From Isoetes taiwanensis (lineage: Eukaryota > Streptophyta > Lycopodiopsida > Isoetales > Isoetaceae): DNA of 64,000 nucleotides. The translations under genes and the position numbers were made by a program. The notes under the pieces are model-generated. The model saw only the letters and a list, made by a program, of their open reading frames with translations. It searched no databases and was not told where the DNA came from. Where the stretch lies: positions 13,733,714-13,797,713 of the forward strand of contig JAJEKV010000027.1 of NCBI GenBank assembly GCA_021234155.1, in the 5' to 3' direction. This document shows positions 56,074 through 64,000 of this stretch, piece by piece (within the stretch, counting starts at the first letter, position 1; each line of letters begins with the position of its first letter).

Positions 56074-57602
56074 TTTTTTTTTTTTTTTTTTTTTTAAGAA
56101 CTACGTCATCAATATATTAAAAGAATGGTAATGTTACAACGCAAGTGAGGAGGAAGGAGAACTGCCCCAAAGAGACAGCGATACCTCGACACTCCACAAC
56201 AAACTCACAGAAAAACTGCAACTCTACTGCTGTACAAACCGACCATCACCATCTACAACACCCAAGAAGTCCCGCCAAATGGCAAACTTCCGCTCTACTA
56301 ATCCCTGAACACCGTAAAAGCTTTGAAATAGCTTGTACCGAGTCGAGGAATTAGAGAGGCCGCAGGCCGCTGAATACCCCGAAGATCCACAACCGCCGCC
56401 GCCCAAATCAGCCACACCAACCAAGCCAATGCACGCGACACCGGGCTTGTCGCCGCAAGAGCGGCCAAGCACCACGATACACATGAAGCAGAGAACGGTG
56501 GCTAGTCAATCTCACCAAAACAGGCCTTGAACCAATCCTAGGCAGCCCGCAAGTGAGGGCATAAAACCGCATAATGCTCCACAGGTCTCACGATGAAGGC
56601 TACAACAAAGGGCGCGTAGAGGGCTCACACCCGCCTAAACCCGACTCACAAGGGCATTCACCCCGATCACGGTGCACCACGCCACGTAGCACCCTAACCT
56701 TCTGTGGGGGGGAAGTGAGCTCCATGTCCACGCCCAAACCGAAGCCATCGAGAACCCTAAGCTGCAGAGACCATTGCCTGAAGGGGGGCAGAGTGTCATG
56801 AATAGCCAGCACCCGGTAACAAGACCGCACAAAACAAGAAGACATAACATCCGGATGAACCTTCCAAACCTGCACCACCACCTCATCCTGAGGGACTATA
56901 GGTATATGTATCGGAATACTCCCCGCCACTTGTTCCCAGATAGCCCGGTCACTGCCCCTCAGGCGAAAGTGAGCTCGAAAAAACTCCCACGAAGCTAGCT
57001 CACCACCCCAATACCAATCCTCCAAGGTGAGCACAGCAGCTCGCCCCCGACGGGTCTCAAGGTCCCAGCATGCACAATGGCGACCAAGGGCAAGTCTTGG
57101 GGGTAGAGGAACCCACAAGAAAGGAGAAGAGTGGTGATAAACTGAGGCATAATCTAGCTGGAAGAGCACACGCACATGATTCCAAGCCCGCAACACCCCC
57201 GTGAGAAAAAAGGATGCATGTGGGAAAGGCCGGAGACCATACAACAGTGCCCAGGGCAATTCCACATGCACAGACGGCTTCCCAAACGCCACACAATGGC
57301 GAAGAGACTGCAACAACAGCGCCGCACCAGGAGAAGATGCTCCATCCTGCAGAGTGCTCCAAACAAACTTGGAGATCAACACCTTACTATGCAGCGCCAA
57401 ATCCAGAATGGCCAAGCCCCCATCCTCCCGGGGGCGGAGACACTTCCATCAAGCCACTTTAACAACTGCCCCTTCATCATCCCCGCCCCACACAAAATTT
57501 CGAACAATCTTATCCAAAGCCTGTATCTTACCCTCAGGAGCTAACATTGCAGATGCTGTATACACATGAGTGCTACAAAGTACTGACTTGGCAATAGTCT
57601 AT
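56074..57602 (-). mobile_element. L1-like LINE, 5'-truncated, poly(A) as T22
   Basis: T-run at 56074-56095. Minus-strand coding: 'TIAKSVLCSTHVYTASAMLA' (57602 inward), 'IVRNFVWGGDDEGAVVKVA', 'MAILDLALHSKVLISKFVWS', 'PWALLYGLRPFPHASFFLTG' and 'ASVYHHSSPFLWVPLPP', collinear with 4380-4900, then the C-terminal end 'ERKFAIWRDFLGVVDGDGRF'. TCTATTG is present at both borders (56063-56070 and 57598-57604), a possible short target duplication. The long tail suggests a young insertion, yet the ORF is broken. Confidence 0.85.
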
Positions 57603-58295
57603 TGATATGCCTGACGGAGCAACTTTGCTCGATCCCACAAATTCTTCCAACCAGGAATTCGTAATTTCTATTTCAAATTCCATCGTACTAGGCAAATGTG
57701 TATTCAGAGATAAACAGATGGTCAGGAAATATTTGCTAAAGAACCAGAGAGTTCCAGAGTTCAATTGAAGAACCTTTTAGAAAACCACAGAAAAATCTTG
57801 CTTTTTCTTTGATGATAGCAAACACGTTTTTATCCATATGAAGAACAGGCTCTCTTGCCTCAGGAATTCGCTGGCCCTCTATAGGGACAGCTGATAATTT
57901 GCCCAAGGATTTGGATCAAATAGTACAACTTCGATTGGAGAATTTAGAATAGGATTAAAAAAATCAAGAAAATAGGTGCTACATTTTCTCCTAATGCAGT
58001 GCATCCTCCTTTCGAATGCATGTATATGTTTCTTGGAGTGGATTCTAGTATAACTACTTCAATTACAACTACTTCTACTCCCAGTATTTCATTATGGCAT
58101 CTTGCCAAACAAAGCATGGACCTACCATTATGTCTTATAGTTACAAAGGAACATATGCTTATGGATGTCACAAACAACTCGATCATCTGCATATGTATTT
58201 GGATATAGCCTACAATAGTGTATATAGATGAGGCCATGGTTTTAGAACTTGTAGTAGTGCATTTTACTGCTGCTCCTTGCTATAAGCCAAAAAAT
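57603..58295. other. Intergenic
   Basis: Right flank of the LINE insertion. A plus-strand open stretch at 57999-58208 has no recognisable domain. Confidence 0.35.
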
Positions 58296-58556
58296 CATGT
58301 CTTAGCTACACCAAAAATTGGTTGAAAAGATCTGGCACTTTTACATTATGTCTTAGATGCACCAAAAATTGGTTGAAAAGGCCTGGCAATTTTGTGCAAT
58401 AAACATATCACACGAACCCTAAAAGTATTCTTCAAGGAAAGCCAGGATACATACCCTGCTGCCACAAATAACTCGATCCTACAATTTTGTGGAATCAAAC
58501 GTATCACTCGAACCTTAAGGGCATTCTTAAATGGAAAGCCTGGATCCATATGCTGC
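58296..58556 (+). repeat. Two nested direct-repeat pairs
   Basis: CACCAAAAATTGGTTGAAAA occurs at about 58310 and 58360 within a 48-bp repeat. A second, 75-bp repeat starting AATTTTGTGNAAT and ending ATATGCTGCC/ATACCCTGCTGCC occurs at about 58390-58465 and 58482-58556. A related CCTAAAAGCATTCTTAGAAGG stretch lies at 61567. Confidence 0.7.
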
Positions 58557-58557
58557 C

Positions 58558-58868
58558 CCCCCTGAAACCCCCTTTGGTTTGGGTGCATATTCACACCGGG
58601 GGTTACTCTGGGCATCGAGAGCTGTTGGATGGGCATATAACCCCTTTATTCCTTGATCTGGACCGTACATAGAAATCCTCGTTTGTGGGGTATGCCTGTA
58701 CATGATTTTGTATACTGTATATTAAAGTTTGCGAAATACTATAAAGTTTGATGGAATATACTTAATGGTGTTAATTTTGTACATGTATTGTAAGTTTTTA
58801 GGGGCTCTCGTTGCCCTACGTAAACCCCCGTGTGAATATGCACCCAAACCAAAGGGGGTTTCAGGGGG
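58558..58868. mobile_element. 311-bp MITE with about 40-bp near-perfect TIRs
   Basis: Left arm CCCCCTGAAACCCCCTTTGG then TTTGGGTGCATATTCACAC; the right arm is its exact inverse, ending CCAAAGGGGGTTTCAGGGGG at 58868. Pairing continues, with changes, to GGGCA.CGAGAGC. No coding frame. The G/C-tract ends are uncommon. No clear target duplication (flanks GCTGCC and ATTTTAA). Confidence 0.88.
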
Positions 58869-59615
58869 ATTTTAAATTAGAAATGTTGATGCAATGGTTC
58901 AAGTTAATTAATGTTAATACTAGTTATGTGTTGGTTGTTGTATTAAAAAACAATTTGGGCCCTTCGAGCCCTTAGAAAAACGCGTTGAATGAAATGGTTT
59001 AAAGTTGAATTTTAAGTTGGAAGTGTAGAATGTAATGGCTATGCAATGATTTATGGGCATAAATGCATGTAGCGATTTTAGAAACAGTAGCAATTTTAGA
59101 AACACTTATGCATGTAACAACGTTCTAACTTCTGCATGAATACATAATTTGATTTGATTCTTCGAAATAATAGCTTAAGCACAATATGAGAAGTCAATTT
59201 TTACATTTGAGCAATTCAAGCGCTGCTTTCTTCTACCACTCTGGACCATTCTGGAGTTCCCCATATTGAATAAGGAGCCCCTGTGAACAAGTTCCTCTGA
59301 TTTCCCTTCATCAAACTGAATGAAACTTAACCCATGACGTCAACACCAATGCTAATTGAATGTTTGACACCAAATCCTAAAAAAGCTTTTAACCAAAAAG
59401 TAGTAACAACAGACATCTTCGGCCACAAAGCTTACAAGCAAAAACATGATGCATTGCACAGCTTACAAGTAAAGAGATGATGCATTGCATGTTATATGAC
59501 CAAGCAATGAGATGATGTGTTGTATCTTATATGCAGGTCTATCTACTTGAAAATGCCTTAGACATATATACGATTCTTCCGCGGTGTCAATGGTTCCTTG
59601 CATCCTTTTCGCACA
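58869..59615. other. Intergenic
   Basis: No recognised feature. Confidence 0.4.
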
Positions 59616-60480
59616 TCATCTGACACATCTGTTTTGCTTGTAATGTGCCATTGTGACCATAGCTTTGAAGCATTGCCTACATTCCACGCTTTCTACCTGC
59701 AAATGAACATGAAGCAAGAGTAGTGATCCCACAAAGCATTGAATCAAAGGATGTTGCACCACTGGCACATGTCGTGGCCATATATAGCAGTTTGAATTTA
59801 ATTCTGCACCTGGAAGATGATTGAAACGACTACATGGGCTTACAGAAGTGTAGGCAGATTTTAGAGCTATATTTTGGATGAGGCATGTAGAAGTCTGTAT
59901 TGGGCCAATACAAAACAACATCACCCTGATTGCACAAACAAATTGCAATTGATATGTGTGCTCACAGAAGTAAGCAAGATTTTGGAGAGACAAATTAAGA
60001 AGCTACAATTTTGGATGAGCTCTGCAAACGTCTGTTTTAGAGCAATAGAGAATCAAACATTCCACCTCAAAACTGAAATAAGAGAGAAGAATTGGACCCT
60101 TGTAATATAATGTAAGAGTGGACGCACTCACTATGGCCTGGCAGCATCTGTCACGAAATCAAGATGTTTGCAGGAGCCATGCCTGGGACGGAACTGCTGC
60201 TGCACATTTCTTCCTTCTGCACCATTGTGTGCAAAGAGAGCGAAGCTTGCCTATCTGCAACGCCATGCTCCAAACAATTCAGGATGCTGCAGATGAACAA
60301 ACCAGGATACATACCTTTGCAATTTTTTCCTTGGACCCATCCGATTCATCCGATCTGCCACGCCTTTCCTCTTCTTCTAGAGCCATCATCATTACATCAT
60401 ATAGTGGTGCTGAATTTGATAGCCTCAATGCATTAAAATGTGCAAATCTGCGAAGAGCTTGTTGATATATCAACTCCTTG
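59616..60480 (-). CDS. Candidate gene with C2HC-type zinc motif (partial model)
   Basis: One exon at 60315-60480 follows an acceptor GGCAG and reads 'KELIYQQALRRFAHFNALRL', 'SNSAPLYDVMMMALEEEERR' and 'GRSDESDGSKEKIAK' up to donor GTATGT. A terminal exon at 59616-59696 follows TTTGCAG and reads 'VESVECRQCFKAMVTMAHYK' and 'QNRCVR' then stop, giving C-x2-C-x8-H-x5-C. Whether both belong to one gene is inferred from orientation and splice signals. Family unknown. A third protein-like minus segment lies at 60840-60952 ('SLKEWELDENGSKKQLKLMP'). Confidence 0.4.
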
Positions 60481-61979
60481 CTGCCAAACACACGATAATT
60501 TCAAGTAATATTTTGCATTGAAATAAAAGAATTAGGAAAATGGATAGGGATCAAAACAAATAATAATTGAAGGAAGCCAATTCTGTTTTAGAAGAGGCCA
60601 ACTTATGGCAGGCTAACCTAAGGATAGTTTGGGAATTTGAATAGGCATTCCCTCGCAAACAGGGAGATGTGGTAAGATTCTTTCCTGTAAATAGATCTTA
60701 GTATTTTACAACATTGTCCCCAGATCTGTGATCCTTGCCAGATCAGGGACTGGCTTAGCTAGAAGCTTCATCTTCTATATACATATGGGCAATAAAATGT
60801 ATACCAATACAGAAAAACTTCCAGTACAAGACATAAATCTGCAACACTCTCTTGCAGGCCAGACTTCCTGGCATAAGTTTTAACTGTTTTTTACTACCAT
60901 TTTCGTCCAACTCCCACTCTTTCAACGAAACGTTAAGAACTATCGTGGTCAATAAGCTTGCCTTAAACTCAAACAGTTCAGAAGATACAATTTTGTCTTA
61001 TACTGCACTAAAGCCAGATCGTCATCTGCCATTCCAACAAAGATACAATGCTTGATGATGTATCAACGATCTATGAAGCCTTAAATCCGTAATATGTATC
61101 AATCAGACTGTATGAAGTTATTTGCCATGCACAAATTTGGCGCCACAAGACTATCCAGGGATCTTTGATACAATTAATGCTTGTATGCAAGCAATACTAA
61201 CCCATTCGAAGCAGAGATTCGAAGCAGAGGTAGGAGGCTTCAACTCCTCCAAGCCACGCCTAACCCTAAATATTTATTTTTTTTTTGCTAGATGTTCCAT
61301 GGGCCTACATGCAAGAAACATGGGTAAAAAATAGGAACTGCCACTAATTAAAACCACACGATTTCTTCTTCTCAATCAAAATCAATGGGTGAGAAAGGGA
61401 AGCACTCTAGAAATACTGTTTCGTACATCGACGTGAATACGTCGTTCAAATCATATAAAAACCTTAATAAAAAGCATATAAAAAATCCAAAGGAAACCCC
61501 CTGTTATAATGCTAGATATTCAGATATGTCGGATGTAGCCTCCGACAATGTATGCAAGAATTCGTCCTAAAAGCATTCTTAGAAGGACAGCTGAGATCCA
61601 TACCCTACAGTAGATCTGGCTCAATTTGCCACTATAGGCTCTGGATGCTCAAAAAAATGAAAAAAAAAAAGGTTCCATTATTTAAAACACAGAATGAAGC
61701 AGGAGGAAAAACACGCATGACCACATGATCTCTCTTTCTTTCTAAAATCAGCGGCCAAGGTGCACTCTGGAAATATTATTTAGTACAGTCAAACGAATAC
61801 ATCAACGAAATCATAGCAAAACCATATTGAAAAGAGTACAAAAAACACAAAAGAAATTCCCTATTATCATGTTAGATATGCGAAATGAGAGGTGCCCAGA
61901 GTTTGACGACTGTGGTAGTCCAGAATGCATCTCATTTAGAATATGTAGCACAATAACAGGGTTTTCCAGGGGGAATTGA
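60481..61979. other. Mostly non-coding
   Basis: Possible upstream exons of the minus-strand candidate gene; otherwise no feature recognised. Confidence 0.35.
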
Positions 61980-61999
61980 TATGGATGTAAAAAGCAATT

Positions 62000-63425
62000 C
62001 CTGAAACCATAGACTATATCTCTAAAACAATTGAATGGGTTGTTATTAAAAAAAATATAGATTTAAGATAAAAAATAATCACATTAGCTCACTCGTTATA
62101 TTGGACAAAGTAGTCTTATTAAGATATTGAGTTATTTAGAGGTTCGAGCCCCTATATTTCATATTCTAAAACCTTAGGCGAAGCCGTATAAAGGCTCAAT
62201 ATTCCATTAAAACCTTAGGCAAAATCGTATTTCATATTTCAAAATCATAGGCGCCCCCAATCATAAATGACTATAAATGACCATAAGCGAAACGAGAGGT
62301 GCACAAGGGCTCCAACATACGGTCTCAGCTATAGGATCGACCTGAAACCATAGATTATTTCCCTAAAACAACTGAATGGGTTGTTATTAAAGAAAACATA
62401 GATTTAAGATAAAAAATAATCACGTTAGCTCTCTCGTTATATTGGTTAAAGTAGTCTTATTTAGATATTGAGTTATTTAGAGGTTTGAGCCCCTGTATTT
62501 CATATTCTAAAACTTAGGCGAAGCCGTATAGAGGCTCGATGTTCCATTAAAACCTTAGGCAAAATCGTATTTCATATTTCAAAATCATAGGTGCCCCCAA
62601 TCATAAATGACCATAAGCAAAACGAGAGGTGCCCAAAGGCTCCACGATACGGTCTTGGCCGTAGGATCGACAGATCTGATGACTGTGATAGTCTAGGGTG
62701 CACCTCATTTAGAACATGTAGCACAATAACATGAGGTTCCAGGGGGAATTGATATGGATGCAAAAATAACAATTCCTGAAACCATAGACTATATGCTTAA
62801 AACAATTGAATGGGTTGCTATTAAAAAAGAATATAGATTTAAGATAAAAAATAATTACGTAGCTCACTCGTTATATTGGACAAAGTAGTCTTATTAAGAT
62901 ATTGAGTTATTTTGTTAGAGGTTCGAGCCCCCATATTTCATATTCTAAAACCTTAGGCAAAGCCGTATAGAGCGAACTCATATTTAAAATTTCAAAATCA
63001 TAGGCGCCCCCAATCATAAATGACCATAAGCGAAACGAGAGGTGCCCAAAGTCTCCAACACATGGTCTCTGCTGTAGGATCGACGGATCCGACGACTGTG
63101 GTAGTCCCGGTGCACCTCATTTAGACACATGGTCTCTGCTGTAGGAACGACGGATCCGACGACTGTGGTAGTCTAGGGTATTTAAAATATGTAGCACAAT
63201 AAGAGGAGGTTCCAGGGGAAATTGATATGGACGTAAAAATAACAATTCGTGAAACCAGAGACTATATCCCTAAAACAATTTTATGGGTTGTTATTATTTA
63301 AAAAAAAAACATAGATTTAAGATAAAAAATAATCAGGATATTGAACAAAGTAGTCTTATTAAGATATTTAGTTTTGTTAGAGGTTGGAGCCCTCGTATTT
63401 CATATTCTAAAACCTTAGACAAAGC
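62000..63425 (+). repeat. Four tandem units with tRNA-like pol III boxes
   Basis: Units begin near 62000, 62341, 62775 and 63249 with CCTGAAACCATAGACTATAT-like sequence, so periods are about 340, 435 and 475 bp. Each contains TTAGCTCACTCGTTATATTGG (A-box-like) and, about 55 bases on, a B-box-like block: GGTTCGAGCCC (62141), GGTTTGAGCCC (62482), GGTTCGAGCCC (62920) and GGTTGGAGCCC (63382). The common continuation is CATATTCTAAAACCTTAGGC and ATAGGCGCCCCCAATCATAA. Confidence 0.75.
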
Positions 63426-63432
63426 CATATAG

Positions 63433-64000
63433 AAGGAAGGAAGGAAGGAAGTTTATTTTAACGTCCACGGAGGCCAGAGGCCTATGAGACGGTACATGCA
63501 GAGAACAGGCAAAAAAGCCAAAAACCCCAACACCAAAAATAAACAATGTAACTGTACAGTAGAACCCTACTACCGGGATGAAAAAACCCCCACTTGGGAG
63601 GAAAAACCCTAGCAGTAGGCTCTCAAATACCATGCCCCAGAAGAGCAAGTCTGACGGCCGAAATCTGCAGGATGTAAGCTCCCAGCCGCGCTACCATAGG
63701 TGATGCAAGTAACTGATGTAGCGGTGTGTCAGAGCATCTAAGATCAGTGTGCACCTTTGCTTTCGGACATGGGCATATCTTTGGCACCACCGGGGCATGG
63801 TGTGCTCATCCTCTATCACGTGCATCTCACAACACCGACATATCCTTTCCTCCCCAGGGATCCCGGTGCCCCCCATTCACCCCCAAATGACTGTTTCAAT
63901 TAGAGGTAATGGGAACCCGTCCTTATGGCAGCAATAGCTCTCCGTTTCTTCACCGAGATGTGTGCTTTCAAAATGCGATGGGGTCCATGCTCAAGGCCGG
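63433..64000 (-). mobile_element. LINE-R copy running off the window
   Basis: GGAAGGAAGG tail at 63433-63449, then TTTAACGTCCACGG (63458) and AGGCCTATGAGACG, the LINE-R end in minus orientation. Coding remnant: 'EERICRCCEMHVIEDEHTMP' at 63750-63860 with the C-x2-C...H motif, and upstream 'KRRAIAAIRTGSHYL'. A frameshift separates the two. It extends beyond 64000. Confidence 0.82.

Noticed and set aside
62085-62160. Functional tRNA gene
   Set aside because: A- and B-box-like blocks are present but acceptor-stem pairing and a clear anticodon arm are not; treated as tRNA-like repeat.

Overview
The window is plant nuclear DNA. It holds split genes with short GT-AG introns, an L1-type LINE whose first ORF carries the plant DUF4283 domain, a Ty3-type retrotransposon of the chromodomain (chromovirus) kind, a Helitron relic, a kelch gene of the plant KFB type and many short inverted-repeat elements. 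The species cannot be named from the sequence; a bryophyte or another seedless plant is possible, but this is a guess. There are no bacterial operons, CRISPR arrays or rRNA genes.

Layout: 1-1.3 kb, a minus-strand Ty3-type LTR. 1.3-5.9 kb, a decayed plus-strand L1-like LINE. 6.7-11.25 kb, a second type of LINE (RTE-like, called LINE-R here) split just after its stop codon by a 3.17-kb terminal-inverted-repeat (TIR) element. 13.1-18.2 kb, a kelch fragment and a 1.5-kb segmental duplication carrying triplets of tRNA-like repeats. 18.6-18.9 kb, a 21-bp minisatellite. 19.05-22.3 kb, a GC-rich LINE-R copy bounded by inverted LINE 3' ends. 22.5-24.4 kb, a Helitron relic. 26.5-31.3 kb, the gene-rich core: a complete 11-exon SLC35F-like transporter gene, an intronless ZCCHC10-like gene, and the first exon of a divergent neighbour. 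34.4-40.7 kb, a nearly intact L1-like LINE with a 17-bp target-site duplication (TSD). 43.6-46.7 kb, further LINE and Ty3 remains. 46.6-53.9 kb, a recent 3.7-kb tandem duplication that copied an LTR together with the 5' exons of an unknown gene. 54.3-57.6 kb, nested LINE fragments. 58.5-58.9 kb, a MITE. 59.6-60.5 kb, a candidate zinc-finger gene on the minus strand. 62-63.4 kb, a tandem array with internal pol III-like boxes. 63.4-64 kb, one more LINE-R copy that runs off the window.

The genes do not form one pathway. The transporter, the zinc-knuckle gene and its divergent neighbour look like ordinary host genes. Almost everything else is transposable-element sediment, and the informative signals are the nested insertions and the uncommon repeat structures. 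Best candidates for something undescribed are the 3.17-kb TIR element rich in TTCCGGAA palindromes, the LINE-R 3' ends that recur with different 4-5-bp tails, the palindromic codon repeats inside LINE ORF1, and the tRNA-like tandem arrays.
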